Shown: positions 8,644 through 18,078, numbered from the stretch's first letter. The stretch: DNA of 64,000 nucleotides from JBCCBV01 sp039033855 (GCA_039033855.1 JBCCBV010000018.1:1-64000), one strand, 5' to 3'. The notes: generated by a model not told the origin, from the letters alone. Translations and numbers: made by a program.

Positions 8644-9567
8644 ATGCTGCCCAAGCCGCCCGCCCGTCAGCCCCAACTGGGATTCATCTACGCGCCGCCC
8701 TACCGGATCGAGGGGGTGTCGATCGCCGGCGAAGCCAGCGTGGTGTACGTGCCGGAGCTGGACCTGGGGTTCGACATCGGCGCCTGCCCCAAGGCCGTGC
8801 TCGCCGCGGAGCGCATCGCGCTGACCCACGCGCACATGGATCACATCGCGGCCATCGCTTACTACTACTCGCAGCGGCAGTTCCAGGGCATGGGCCCCGG
8901 CAAGGTGGTCTGCCCGCCCCACCTCGAAAAGCCGATCCACAAGCTGATGGAGGCCTGGCGCGAGCTGGAGCAGCAGCAGACGCCGTACGAGCTCGAACCG
9001 CTCGAGCCCGATGCGCAGACGCCGCTCAAGGGCAACCTGGTGTTGCGGGCGTTCGAGACCGACCACCGCGTGCCGTCGCAGGGCTACGTGGCGGTGGAGC
9101 TTCGGTCCAAGCTCAAAACCGAGTTCGCTGGGCTTCCGCAAGAGGAACTGGTCCGGCTCAAGCAGGCCGGACAAGACATCACCCAGGTGATCGAGGCACC
9201 ACAGGTGTGCTACACCGGCGACACCTGCATGGGCGCGCACTTCGACCGGCCGGACGTCCTGAACGCCAAGGTGCTGATCACCGAGTGCACCTTCATGGAG
9301 CGTGGCCACCGAAGGCGGGCCAAGGTTGGAAAGCACCTGCACCTTGATGATGTCATCGAGGTGCTCGAGCGCAGCACGGCCGAAACGGTGATCCTCACCC
9401 ACCTGTCGCGCCGAACGCACTTGGGCGCGGCGCGCAAAGCCATCGACGCCGCGGTGCCCGCGCGCCATCGCGACCGCGTCGTGGTGTTGATGGACGCCCG
9501 GGGCAACCGCGACCGTTACGACCGTCAGCTCGCCGACGCCGAGCAGGCCGGCCAGGCGCAGGGCTGA
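8644..9567 (+). CDS. metallo-beta-lactamase-fold hydrolase, RNase Z-like
   Basis: A 307-residue MBL-fold protein. The di-zinc motif HAHMDH is at 62-67. Further ligands are visible as His in ETDHRVPSQGY, Asp in CYTGDT and a C-terminal His in LTHLSRRTH. The layout, with a basic SKLK segment after ETDHR and a GKHLHLDD stretch, resembles short-form tRNase Z enzymes of the plant/bacterial type, which trim tRNA 3' ends. The frame is open upstream of 8644, but homology-like sequence starts there. Short tRNase Z assignment is by pattern; another MBL phosphodiesterase role is possible. Confidence 0.82.
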   Translation: MLPKPPARQPQLGFIYAPPYRIEGVSIAGEASVVYVPELDLGFDIGACPKAVLAAERIALTHAHMDHIAAIAYYYSQRQFQGMGPGKVVCPPHLEKPIHKLMEAWRELEQQQTPYELEPLEPDAQTPLKGNLVLRAFETDHRVPSQGYVAVELRSKLKTEFAGLPQEELVRLKQAGQDITQVIEAPQVCYTGDTCMGAHFDRPDVLNAKVLITECTFMERGHRRRAKVGKHLHLDDVIEVLERSTAETVILTHLSRRTHLGAARKAIDAAVPARHRDRVVVLMDARGNRDRYDRQLADAEQAGQAQG

Positions 9568-9593
9568 GGCCCGCGCGCCCGCGAGCGGCCGGC

Positions 9594-10484
9594 ATGACCG
9601 ACCTCAACCAAACCGACGCCGGGGACCCAACGCCCGAGCCGCGATCGCCTGGAATTCCCGCCGGGGGATGTGTGGTGCCGGCGGAACCCGATGCACGGCT
9701 GCGTGAGAGGGCCTGCGAACTCGCCGCACGGCTGGGCTGGCCTTACACCGACGCGGCAGACGAAGAGAAGGTTTCGTTGGTGTGCAGCGACGAGCGCCTG
9801 GAGCTGCGCTTCGGTGCGCAGGCGCCGGGGGTCGATACGGCCTTGCGCAAAGGCGGCCCTGTGTCCGCCGACTACACGGCCATCGACACCACGTCTCCGG
9901 CCGGCCGTTCGCTCCAAGGGCCGTTGCTGCGCGCGTGCGGATTAGGCGGCAGGCGGTCGGGGGAGATCAAACCCACGGTGTTCGACGCGACCGCCGGCTG
10001 GGCCGAGGACGCCTGGCTGTTGGCCGGGGCGGGCTGCCGGGTCACGGCGTGCGAGCGGTGCCGCCCGGTGGCGGTGCTGGTCGAAGACGGCCTGCGCCGA
10101 GCGCGCGCAGCAGACGGAGCGCTGCGCGCGACCGCCGAGCGCATCACGCTTATTGAGGTCGACGGCGGCCGAGCCTTGAAGGCGATTAAGGGCCCGCCCG
10201 ACGTGGTGTATCTCGACCCGATGTTCAGCGAGGTGCGCAAGGCCGCGCCGCGCAACGCGATTAAGGCGCTGCGGTGGCTGACCGGGGTCGTGCCGGGCGA
10301 AGCGGTGTCGACGGCGTCGGAAGACGAACGCCGGTTGTACGAGGCGGCGATGGCGTCGGGCGCCGGGCGGGTGGTGGTCAAGCGGGGTCGGCGGTCGCCG
10401 GCGCTCGGGGATCAACCGCCCGACTTCGTTCGGCCGGGCAAGGGCCACCGGTTCGACGTGTACCTGCGCCGCGGCTCGGATTGA
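9594..10484 (+). CDS. rsmJ: 16S rRNA (guanine1516-N2)-methyltransferase RsmJ-like
   Basis: A 296-residue class I SAM-dependent methyltransferase. Diagnostic RsmJ segments are present: the SAM motif VFDATAGWAEDAWLLA, an acidic strand end TACERCRPV, the catalytic-loop-like DVVYLDPMF, a VVVKRGR strand and the C-terminal KGHRFDVYL. The enzyme modifies G1516 of 16S rRNA in E. coli. The first about 65 residues are less conserved. It begins 26 nt after the RNase Z-like gene on the same strand, so both could form an RNA-processing unit. Confidence 0.88.
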   Translation: MTDLNQTDAGDPTPEPRSPGIPAGGCVVPAEPDARLRERACELAARLGWPYTDAADEEKVSLVCSDERLELRFGAQAPGVDTALRKGGPVSADYTAIDTTSPAGRSLQGPLLRACGLGGRRSGEIKPTVFDATAGWAEDAWLLAGAGCRVTACERCRPVAVLVEDGLRRARAADGALRATAERITLIEVDGGRALKAIKGPPDVVYLDPMFSEVRKAAPRNAIKALRWLTGVVPGEAVSTASEDERRLYEAAMASGAGRVVVKRGRRSPALGDQPPDFVRPGKGHRFDVYLRRGSD

Positions 10485-10520
10485 CCGGCAAGCACTGCCG
10501 TTCTGAAAGAACCCAGATCG

Positions 10521-13500
10521 TCAGGCGGGCAGGGCCGGCGTCGTGGACGGGCCGGAGGGTTTACGCGCCGGCGGCGGGCTCCCGGTGGGCGGTCCGCCGT
10601 GGCGGGGCGTCATGACCTTGCCGTCTTTGGCCCCGATCATCAGCAGCGGCGCGGCCACGGCGACGGACGAGTAGGTGCCCACCACCACGCCGATGAGCAT
10701 GGCGAAGGCGAAGCCGTGCACGCCCGGTCCGCCCAGGAAGTACAGCGTGGACACGGCCATGAACGTGGTGCCCGAGGTGAGCACCGTCCGGCTGACCGTC
10801 TGGTTGATGGACCGGTTGATGATCTCGGCGGTGGCGTAGCTGAGCTTGCCGCGGTTTTCGCGGATGCGGTCGAAGACCACGATCGTGTCGTTGAGCGAAT
10901 AGCCGACGATCGTCAGCAGCGCTGCGATGATGGCCAGGTCGATCTTAAACGGGTCGAGCAAGATGGCCTGGGCCCAGCCCTGGTCGGCCACCCAGCCGGA
11001 CACCGCGAGCAAGCCGAGCGCCAGCGACACGTCGTGCACCAGGGCCACGATCGCGGCGAACCCGTAGCGGAACGAGCCGAAGCGGAACCAGATGTAAACC
11101 ACCACGGCCAGCAGCGACAGCAGCATGGCCACGATGGCCTGGTTGCGCATCGTGCCGGAGATCTGGCTGGAGAACCGGGTGACGCCCTTGAGCGAAGACG
11201 CCGAGCCCATCGCGTCGCGGAGCATGGACCACTCGGTGTCGGCCAGGCCGCCGGCGGCGGCGAAGTTGCCCACGTCTTCGGTTTGGCCTTCTTCGCCGTC
11301 GGATTCGAGCGCGGCGTTGGGTTCGGACACGACCACGGCCACGGCGGCGTAGAGCGGCCGGCCGTCGGCATCGACGCCCGGCGCGCTTTCGAGCGCCACC
11401 ACGCGGCGGTCGCGGTACGGCAGGTCGTCGTGCGGCGCGGTGCGGACCTGGCGTTCGATCTTTTCGGTGACCTGTTCGATCGACGCCGGGGGGTTGAGCC
11501 GCTCGAACACGAACACCGCGCCGCCCAGGAACGGGGTGATGTCGTCCTCGGCGGCGTCGAGCGGGGCCCGGCCGAGCACTTCGGTCAGGGAGTCGACATC
11601 GACGCGCTGGGCCACGGCGCCGGCGTCGGCCACTTGCACGATGTCGTCGCCGGCGAAGCGGATGGGCGCGGCCGCCTCCAGGTCGTCGCCGAAGGCCGCT
11701 TTGATCACACCGGCCACGGCGTCGGCGTCGGTCATCAGGGTGTTGAGGGTGAACTCGCCGAACGCCGGCCCCGCGGGGGTGTCGACGACTTCGCCCACGG
11801 TCACGACGTTGCTCTGCACGTCTTCGGCGAGCGCGGCGAAGTCGGGGGCGTCGCCCGGGCTTGGGGGGTCTTGCACGCCGCCGTCGAGCGCGGCCTGGTA
11901 GGCGGCCAGTTCGTCGGCGTGGCGCCGGATCGACGCCTGCACGATGGGCTCGATGGCGTCGGCCAAGGCGGATTCCTGGGCGTTCAGCTGGGCGGCGCCG
12001 GCCGAGGGGTCGTTGATGGCGGCTTCGAACTTGGCGGCGGCGGAAGACGCCACCGCCAGCCGTTGGCGGGCGTCGGTCAGCGGGGCTTCGGCGCCGTCTT
12101 TGAGCTCGAACGTCACCGCGGTGCCGGCCCGGAACTCGATGTCGAGCAAGTCGGCGCCCCGGTACGCGGCCGTGCCGAGCCCAATAATCAAAAGCGCCAT
12201 GCTGATGGGGATGAAGATGAAACGCAGGCCCACCCAATCGACCTTGGGCGAAAGCAGGCGGCGGACGGCGGGGATCATCGTCGGCAGCATGGGCAGGCCG
12301 CGGAACTTGAGCGCATCCACCGCGAGGTCTTGGATGAACACCCGGCTCATGAACAGCGCGGTAAACAGCGTGCACACGATGCCGATGCCCAGGACCACGG
12401 CGAAGCCTTTGATCTCGGCCGTGGCGGTAAAGCCGAGCACGAAGCAGGTAATCAGCGTGGTCAGGTTGGCGTCGAGGATGGTCGACAGGGCCTTGGCGAA
12501 GCCTTGTTTGACGGCCACCTGGAGGTCTTCGCCCGCCTCGAGTTCTTCGCGGATGCGCTCGAAGATCAGCACGTTGGCGTCCACCGCCATGCCGATGGTC
12601 AGCACCAGCCCGGCGATGCCCGGCAGGGTGAAGGTCGACTGGATCGCCGCCATCACCCCCAAGATCATCAGCATGTTGGCGGCCAGGGCCAGGTCGGCCA
12701 CGGCGCCGATGAACAGGTAATAGACCAGCATGAACGCGGCGACCAGCACCAGCGCAAGCAGGGCCGCGCGGAAGCCGCGGTCCAGGTTGTCTTTGCCGAG
12801 CGACGGGCCGGTGGTCTTTTCGCTGATGGGCTCGGGCGAAAGCTGGCCTTCGAGCGAGCCGGCCTGCATCGAGCGGATCATGTAGGCCAGTTCGGCCTGC
12901 GAGAAGCTGCCGGAGATCGTGCCGCCGGTGGACAGCTCGTCGTTGAGGTTGGGCGCGGTGATCACCCGGCCGTCGAGCAGCACGGCCATGATCTCGCCGA
13001 TGTTGGGCCCGGTGATGCCGGCCAGCAGGCCTTCGCCGGTCTTGTCGACGCTGAACAGCAACGCCGGTCGGCCGAGCTCGTCCTGGGTCCGGCCGACGCT
13101 GCGGACCTCCCAGTCTTGTTCGCCGGTCATCGCGTCGACGCCCGGGCGGTTGCCCAGCAGCACGTAGAAGTCGCCGGCGTGGTGGCGGGCCATCAGCCGT
13201 CGGCTGACGAAGGCCTGGGCCACCTCGGCCTGGAGCGGCCCGACCACCGAGGCGTCGGTGGTGGTCAGCAGCTCGTCGCGGATGTCCAGCAGGCGTTCGC
13301 GGTCTTCGGGCTCATCGATGAACTGTTCGAGGTCATCGACGACGAACCAGCGGTAGTCGTTGCCGGCGCCGGCGCGGGGCCCGCGTGCGGCGAGTTGCTG
13401 CCCGTAGCGCTCGGCGAGCGCCGCGTCGGGCCGTGGGGCGATGCGCATCTCCAGCATGCCCGAGCCGCGGAGCAGGTTCTTGAGATCGTTGACGTCTTCG

Positions 13501-14348
13501 AGCGGGCCCTTGTTGGCGCTGTAATCGACCCAGGCCACGGCCACGGCGTCGATCTGCGCCGTACGGGCGGGGGCCTGAGCCTTAAGCCGGTCGAGCGCCA
13601 CGCTCCGGGGCGAGGGGCGCTGGGGCTGGCCCTCGCGCTGCCGGGGCGGCTTGTCGGAAAGCAGCAGGGCCTGTTCGATCGCCAACGGCGTGAGGTTCTG
13701 GCCGAGCAACTCGCTCTCGGCAGACTGATACGCCCGGCGGGCCTGGAACCGGCGGTCGATGGCGGCTTCGAGTTCGCGCGTGGCGGTGGTGCGGTCGGCG
13801 GCCGCGGCACCGGGGTCGTCGACCACCTGGGCGTACTGGGCTTCGACCGCGTCGTAGGCCTGCTCGGCGCGGGCACGCTGGTCGTAGAGCTCGGCCAGGG
13901 CTTCGAGCTGGGCCAGGCGATCGGCGTCGGCGCCCGCGAGTTGGGCGAGTGCTTCGGCGCGGTCTTGCCCAGACTTGGCCAGGGCCTGGTCGAGGAGGGA
14001 GGCGTCGAGGTTGTCGACCAGGGCCGCGGCGAGTGCGGCTTCAAACGCCTGCTCGAGCTGCCGGACCCGAGGGTCGGGCGCGGGCATCTGGATTTCGATG
14101 CGGTTGCCGGCCACCCGGCGCCAGACCAGGTTCTTGGTGCCGGTGGGGTCGACGCGGTCGCGCAGCACGCCGATGGTCTGGTCGATGACCTCCTCGGTGT
14201 CCTTGTCCGCGGGGACCGACACGTCGTAGATCAGGGCCGACCCGCCGGCCAGGTCGATGCCTTTGCGCAACGGGTTGTTGGCCAGGGCCAGGCCCAGGAT
14301 GCCGAACACCACGAGCAGGACCAGGGCTTTCCAAACGAGCTTGGGCAT
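10521..14348 (-). CDS. secDF: fused protein translocase subunit SecDF
   Basis: A 1275-residue fusion of SecD and SecF, the proton-driven accessory complex of the SecYEG channel. The SecD part starts with a membrane segment followed by RKGIDLAGGSALIYDV, has a long coiled-coil-rich insertion (about 90-230), and contains the TIGMAVDANVLIFERIREEL motif of transmembrane helix 4. The SecF part begins near residue 640 (LLDIEFRAGTAVTFEL) and ends with GYSLNDTIVVFDRIRENR. A further large, Ala/Asp-rich periplasmic insertion lies between. It is longer than most SecDF fusions I know. It follows yajC by 85 nt in the same orientation. Confidence 0.96.
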   Translation of the reverse strand: MPKLVWKALVLLVVFGILGLALANNPLRKGIDLAGGSALIYDVSVPADKDTEEVIDQTIGVLRDRVDPTGTKNLVWRRVAGNRIEIQMPAPDPRVRQLEQAFEAALAAALVDNLDASLLDQALAKSGQDRAEALAQLAGADADRLAQLEALAELYDQRARAEQAYDAVEAQYAQVVDDPGAAAADRTTATRELEAAIDRRFQARRAYQSAESELLGQNLTPLAIEQALLLSDKPPRQREGQPQRPSPRSVALDRLKAQAPARTAQIDAVAVAWVDYSANKGPLEDVNDLKNLLRGSGMLEMRIAPRPDAALAERYGQQLAARGPRAGAGNDYRWFVVDDLEQFIDEPEDRERLLDIRDELLTTTDASVVGPLQAEVAQAFVSRRLMARHHAGDFYVLLGNRPGVDAMTGEQDWEVRSVGRTQDELGRPALLFSVDKTGEGLLAGITGPNIGEIMAVLLDGRVITAPNLNDELSTGGTISGSFSQAELAYMIRSMQAGSLEGQLSPEPISEKTTGPSLGKDNLDRGFRAALLALVLVAAFMLVYYLFIGAVADLALAANMLMILGVMAAIQSTFTLPGIAGLVLTIGMAVDANVLIFERIREELEAGEDLQVAVKQGFAKALSTILDANLTTLITCFVLGFTATAEIKGFAVVLGIGIVCTLFTALFMSRVFIQDLAVDALKFRGLPMLPTMIPAVRRLLSPKVDWVGLRFIFIPISMALLIIGLGTAAYRGADLLDIEFRAGTAVTFELKDGAEAPLTDARQRLAVASSAAAKFEAAINDPSAGAAQLNAQESALADAIEPIVQASIRRHADELAAYQAALDGGVQDPPSPGDAPDFAALAEDVQSNVVTVGEVVDTPAGPAFGEFTLNTLMTDADAVAGVIKAAFGDDLEAAAPIRFAGDDIVQVADAGAVAQRVDVDSLTEVLGRAPLDAAEDDITPFLGGAVFVFERLNPPASIEQVTEKIERQVRTAPHDDLPYRDRRVVALESAPGVDADGRPLYAAVAVVVSEPNAALESDGEEGQTEDVGNFAAAGGLADTEWSMLRDAMGSASSLKGVTRFSSQISGTMRNQAIVAMLLSLLAVVVYIWFRFGSFRYGFAAIVALVHDVSLALGLLAVSGWVADQGWAQAILLDPFKIDLAIIAALLTIVGYSLNDTIVVFDRIRENRGKLSYATAEIINRSINQTVSRTVLTSGTTFMAVSTLYFLGGPGVHGFAFAMLIGVVVGTYSSVAVAAPLLMIGAKDGKVMTPRHGGPPTGSPPPARKPSGPSTTPALPA

Positions 14349-14433
14349 GGCGAACCGGAGGGCTGAGGGGACAGGCGGGCGGCGTCCCTAAGCAGGGGCG
14401 CTCGGCGGGGCGAGCAAACACGGCGAAGCGGGG

Positions 14434-14973
14434 CTAGGCGTCGGCCTTGTCCGGCTTGTCGGACTTGTCGAGTGCCGGCGAAGCCGAATCCGACAGCACG
14501 CTCTGGATGGCCGAGCGGGCGAAGGGGATCTTGGTGTTGTTGTTCTCGTCGACCTTGAGCACGACCTCATGGTCGCGGACCTCGACCACGCTGCCCAGCA
14601 CGCCGCCGGCGGTCTGGACGCGCTGGCCTTTGCGCAGGCTCGAAAGCATGGAGGCCCGGCGCTTCTTTTCTTTCCGCCCGCCCAGGATGGTGAACAGGAA
14701 CATCGCCCCGATCACCAGGCCCATGATGAGCAGGAACTCGCTGCCGATGCCCTGCGGCGGCGGCGTGGTTTGCGGGGCGCCGCCCTCGGTGGTGGAAGCG
14801 GTGCCGGGGTCTGCCGACGGGTCTGCGCCCCCCCCGCCCGGGTCGGCCACGGGGTCGTTGGACTGTGCCCAGGCCGCCGAGGGCAGCGCTAGGGCGAAAA
14901 AGCCCGGCGCCACGCGGGTTGCGGCGGGGACGGCGTGAGCGACAAGGGGGGTACGAAAAGCGGGGTCGGTCAT
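14434..14973 (-). CDS. yajC: preprotein translocase subunit YajC
   Basis: A 179-residue membrane protein. It has an unusual N-terminal extension (about 95 residues: hydrophobic leader ending near AAWAQS, then a Gly/Asp/Thr/Pro-rich linker) before the canonical YajC membrane helix LLIMGLVIGAMFLFTIL, the basic GGRKEKKRR and the conserved LRKGQRVQTAGGVLG fold. YajC forms a complex with SecDF. The ATG at 14973 lies 10 nt after the tgt stop. Family members are usually about 100 residues, so the exported linker is the odd feature. Confidence 0.93.
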   Translation of the reverse strand: MTDPAFRTPLVAHAVPAATRVAPGFFALALPSAAWAQSNDPVADPGGGGADPSADPGTASTTEGGAPQTTPPPQGIGSEFLLIMGLVIGAMFLFTILGGRKEKKRRASMLSSLRKGQRVQTAGGVLGSVVEVRDHEVVLKVDENNNTKIPFARSAIQSVLSDSASPALDKSDKPDKADA

Positions 14974-14983
14974 GGCGAACGGG

Positions 14984-16279
14984 CTACTGGCGGGGTTCGG
15001 AAGGAAGCTCGTCCTCGGCCGGGCCGGACACGGCGGTGGACTCGGGGCGAGGGTCGGGATCGGGCGCGATCTCGATACCGCCGACCACCGGCCAATCCTG
15101 GGCGAGCGTAGCCCAGCGATCATCGCGGATCGCCCGGCGGATGTCCAACATGAGCCGCTGGAAGTGCCGGACGTTGTGGGCGCTGACCAGGGCCGGGCCC
15201 AGGGCCTCGCCCACCACGAACAGGTGGCGGAGGTAGGCGCGGGAGAAGCCGCCTTGTCCCTGCCGGCACGCCGGGCAGTCGCACGTGGGGTCCAGCGGCC
15301 CGGGGTCGTCGCGGAACCGGGCGTTGCGCAACCGGAGCGGGCCCGTCGGCGTAAAGGCCACGGCATTGCGCCCGTTGCGGGTCGGCAGAACGCAGTCGAA
15401 CACGTCGACCCCGGCCCGGGCACCGGCGACCAGGTCGCGCTCATACCCCACGCCCATGAGATAACGCGGCTTGTCGGCCGGCAGCAGCGGCGCGGTGTGG
15501 CGGACCACGCGAGCGATGTCGTCCGGCCCTTCGCCCACGGCCACGCCGCCGATGGCGTAGCCGGGCAGGTCGAGCGCGCCAAGGTCTGCGGCGCATTGAG
15601 TGCGGAGTTCCAGGTCGCCGCCGCCTTGGACGATGCCGAAGAGCGCCTGGTCGTCCGGCCGGGCGTGCGCTTCGGCGCAGCGCTCGAGCCACTTGCGCGA
15701 GCGCTCGGCGGCACGGACCAGCCGGTCGTGGTACTCCGCTGGGCTCATGGTCGGGCCGGGGTCGCGGCCCAGGGCCCGGGCGCGCTCGGCCTGGTGGGCG
15801 GACGGCGCGGGGGCGGGCGGGCAGTCGTCGAACGCCATGGCGATGTCGGCGCCCAGGTCGTTCTGGACCTGCATGGAGCGTTCGGGGGTCAGGCGGATGG
15901 CCTCGCCGGTGAGGTGGCTCTTGAACGACACGCCGTCGTCGTCGATCTGATTTTCTCGGGTGAGCGAGAAGACCTGGAACCCGCCGGAGTCGGTGATGAT
16001 GGCCCCGGGCCAGCGCATGAAGGTGTGCAGGCCGCCCATCTGTTTCACCAGGGCCTCGCCGGGGCGGAGCATCAGGTGGTAGGTGTTGCAGAGGATGCAG
16101 CGGGCGCCGGCGTCGAACACCGCGTCGGGCTGCAGGCCTTTGACGGCTGCGGAGGTGCCCACGGGCATGAAGCCGGGGGTGGGCACGTCGCCGTGCGGGG
16201 TGCGCATGACACCCAGGCGGGCGTTGGACGCGGGGTCGGCGTCGTCCTGAGTCTTGTGGAACGTGACGGGCGGCGGCAT
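14984..16279 (-). CDS. tgt: tRNA-guanine transglycosylase (queuine tRNA-ribosyltransferase)
   Basis: A 431-residue enzyme exchanging guanine-34 of tRNA(His/Asn/Asp/Tyr) for preQ1. Motifs: a general-base DSGGFQVFSL segment, substrate-pocket GGVAVGE, the nucleophile region GVDVFDCVLPTRNGRNA, and the zinc site CDCPAC with the later His in NVRHF. The start at 16279 gives the normal N-terminus. The C-terminal extension is Asp/Pro/Glu-rich. The order tgt-yajC-secDF is a common bacterial arrangement. A TACGCT hexamer 6 nt upstream of the ATG indicates a leaderless start. Confidence 0.96.
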   Translation of the reverse strand: MPPPVTFHKTQDDADPASNARLGVMRTPHGDVPTPGFMPVGTSAAVKGLQPDAVFDAGARCILCNTYHLMLRPGEALVKQMGGLHTFMRWPGAIITDSGGFQVFSLTRENQIDDDGVSFKSHLTGEAIRLTPERSMQVQNDLGADIAMAFDDCPPAPAPSAHQAERARALGRDPGPTMSPAEYHDRLVRAAERSRKWLERCAEAHARPDDQALFGIVQGGGDLELRTQCAADLGALDLPGYAIGGVAVGEGPDDIARVVRHTAPLLPADKPRYLMGVGYERDLVAGARAGVDVFDCVLPTRNGRNAVAFTPTGPLRLRNARFRDDPGPLDPTCDCPACRQGQGGFSRAYLRHLFVVGEALGPALVSAHNVRHFQRLMLDIRRAIRDDRWATLAQDWPVVGGIEIAPDPDPRPESTAVSGPAEDELPSEPRQ

Positions 16280-16285
16280 GGCCCG

Positions 16286-16291
16286 AGCGTA
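16286..16291 (-). promoter_or_regulatory. -10-like TACGCT, leaderless geometry (tgt)
   Basis: TACGCT on the minus strand, then 6 nt (CGGGCC), then the tgt ATG. No Shine-Dalgarno. Probably drives tgt-yajC-secDF. Confidence 0.55.
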
Positions 16292-16307
16292 GCGGAGGCG
16301 GGGCGCC

Positions 16308-16333
16308 GTACGCGACAAGCCGCGTTGCTTCGG
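16308..16333. repeat. dispersed palindromic element, copy near tgt
   Basis: ACGCGACAAGCCGCGT with TGCTTCG following. It matches, with few changes, the palindrome inside clpB (30838-30859) and the one at 40219-40246. Confidence 0.6.
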
Positions 16334-16343
16334 GAGTACGCGT

Positions 16344-16387
16344 CGCGCCGTGGTGGAGGTTCGATCGCGCCGTGGTGGAGGTTCGAT
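16344..16387. repeat. 22-bp tandem duplication
   Basis: The unit beginning CGCGCCGTGGTGG and ending GTTCGAT occurs twice back to back, identical. The 225-bp gap between rhomboid and tgt that holds it has no gene. A 7-bp stem (CGGAAGC/GCTTCCG) at 16439-16458 lies between it and the rhomboid stop, without a clear T-tail. Confidence 0.8.
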
Positions 16388-16504
16388 CGCGCCTGCCGAA
16401 GCGACGCACTTCAGTGCGTTACGGGCAACGCGACACCCCGGAAGCCGCGGCGCTTCCGTATTGCGTTTCTGGCTGACGACTGCGTGCTGACGGCCAACGG
16501 CCAA

Positions 16505-17452
16505 TTAGCTGGCGCGTTTGTTTTCGCGCTCGGTGGCGTCGCGCAGGGCCTTGCGTTCTTTGGCGGTCAAGCTGTGCATGCCGTCGCGCCGGACCTTGGC
16601 GAGCAGGCGGTCGACCTCGGCGTCGAGCTTGGCGTCGGAGTCGGCGGCGCGCTGTTTGCGGGCGTCGGCGAGTTTGTCCTTGACCCGGGCGATGGGCGAG
16701 GCGGGCTTAACGACGATGCCGCCGTCGCCGGCGAAGGACCCGGGGCTGGACGTGGCGCCGGGCACCCAGGCGAGCAGGCCGGGCTTCTTGACCAGGACAA
16801 AGCCCAGCAGCGCCCCGCCGAGGTGGGCGGCGTCGCCCCCGGCGTTGCCGGACCCCGCGAGCACGCCGAGCGCCGAGATGCCCAGGAAGATGAGCGCCAT
16901 CGTCCGCATGCTCATGGGGATGGGCGGGAACAGCAGTTGCACGCGCTGGTGGGGGAACAAGGTCGCGGCGGCGGCGAGGATGCCGAACAACGCGCCCGAG
17001 GCGCCGAGCAACACGCCCTGGTTCCCGCCGGGCAGCAGGCCGGGGATCGCCCCGAGCGCGACGTATCCGAGCGAGCCGCAGGCGCCGCACAAGACGTAAA
17101 AGGCGAGGAACCGCCATCGCCCCCACCACGCTTCCAGCAGCGGGCCAAAGAAATAGATCCCGATGCCGTTGAACAACAGGTGGAAGAAACCGGCGTGGAA
17201 CAACTGGTAGGTGAAGAACCGCCAGACCTGGAAACCCGACGTGGCGGCGTCGAGTTGGAACACGCCCCAATACGCTGGGTTAAGGAAGCTGGCCCGGGCC
17301 GAGCCGCCGAAGATGCTGCTCAGGACGAAGAAGCCCAGCAGGGTCACGAGGATCCAGGTGGTGACCGAGTGCTGATTGAGCCTTCCGCCGAAGCCGCCAA
17401 ACCCACCTCGGGATTCCCCCGGCCTTGCGTAATCGCGCGAATCGAAGCTCAT
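16505..17452 (-). CDS. rhomboid-family intramembrane serine protease
   Basis: A 315-residue membrane protein. The Ser-His dyad is visible: Ser152 in GASGALFG and His210 in DAAHLGG. The loop motif WRFFTYQLFHAGFFHLLFN is at 77-95. About six membrane helices are followed by a basic cytoplasmic tail with AxxRKxL-type repeats. The ATG at 17452 is 8 nt after the Nudix stop. Rhomboids cut membrane proteins within the bilayer; the substrate is unknown. The first 28 residues are Gly/Arg-rich and cytoplasmic. Confidence 0.92.
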   Translation of the reverse strand: MSFDSRDYARPGESRGGFGGFGGRLNQHSVTTWILVTLLGFFVLSSIFGGSARASFLNPAYWGVFQLDAATSGFQVWRFFTYQLFHAGFFHLLFNGIGIYFFGPLLEAWWGRWRFLAFYVLCGACGSLGYVALGAIPGLLPGGNQGVLLGASGALFGILAAAATLFPHQRVQLLFPPIPMSMRTMALIFLGISALGVLAGSGNAGGDAAHLGGALLGFVLVKKPGLLAWVPGATSSPGSFAGDGGIVVKPASPIARVKDKLADARKQRAADSDAKLDAEVDRLLAKVRRDGMHSLTAKERKALRDATERENKRAS

Positions 17453-17460
17453 CTGCGGTC

Positions 17461-18066
17461 CTATCGGCCGAACTGGGCGTGGTAAAGCAGCGCCGCCAGC
17501 GTCTTGGCGTCCTGGATTTCGCCATCCCGCGCCATCTGGAGGGCCTGGGCCCAAGGCATGGGGTGCACGGTAATGCGTTCGTGCTCGTCGAGGTCCTGCT
17601 CGGCCGGGGTCAGCCCGGTGGCCACAAAGGCGTGCAGCCGTTCGGTGCAGAAGCCCGGCGTAGGGAAGAACCGGCCGATGGGCGTCAACTCACCCGCCCG
17701 GTAGCCGGTTTCTTCGACGAGTTCACGATGGGCGGTTTCGGCGGGGTCTTCGCCGGTCTCCATGGTGCCGGCCGGGAGCTCCCACAACGTCCGGGTAATG
17801 GCCAGCCGGCGGTTGCGGATGAGCACCACCGTGTCGTTTTCGAGCAGGGGCAAGATCACCACGGCGTCGCGCGGGACCACGGTGTCGCGCACGTGCGGCG
17901 CCCCCGGAATGGCATCCGAGGATCGCGGCGGTTCAGGAGGGAAGACCGCCCGGTGGACGTCGAAGCGCACGCCCTGGTAGACGACCTCGCCGGGCGCGCG
18001 CTCGGCGGGGGTGTCGTCTTCACGCTGGGGGGCGAGTTCGTCGGCAGGGTGGGGCGTCGGGCTCAC
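17461..18066 (-). CDS. Nudix hydrolase (ADP-ribose pyrophosphatase-like)
   Basis: A 201-residue protein with a complete Nudix box at 100-122 (G-x5-E-x7-REL-x-EE-x-GY), preceded by LWELPAG as in NudF-type ADP-sugar pyrophosphatases. It probably hydrolyses ADP-ribose or a related nucleoside diphosphate sugar. The start is GTG at 18066; TAGCAT lies 6 nt upstream with no Shine-Dalgarno. It heads the run Nudix-rhomboid and is divergent from the ABC ATPase gene. Confidence 0.9.
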   Translation of the reverse strand: MSPTPHPADELAPQREDDTPAERAPGEVVYQGVRFDVHRAVFPPEPPRSSDAIPGAPHVRDTVVPRDAVVILPLLENDTVVLIRNRRLAITRTLWELPAGTMETGEDPAETAHRELVEETGYRAGELTPIGRFFPTPGFCTERLHAFVATGLTPAEQDLDEHERITVHPMPWAQALQMARDGEIQDAKTLAALLYHAQFGR

Positions 18067-18072
18067 GGGCGG

Positions 18073-18078
18073 ATGCTA
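18073..18078 (-). promoter_or_regulatory. -10-like TAGCAT, leaderless geometry (Nudix)
   Basis: TAGCAT on the minus strand, 6 nt (CCGCCC), then GTG. No Shine-Dalgarno. Confidence 0.5.

Noticed and set aside
10599..14366. Very long open frame antisense to secDF (and similar long antisense frames opposite tgt, ClpB, MAF and the PEP-CTERM genes)
   Set aside because: High GC content makes stop codons rare on the opposite strand. The translations are Arg/Gly/His-rich without family motifs, while the other strand carries clear conserved proteins.
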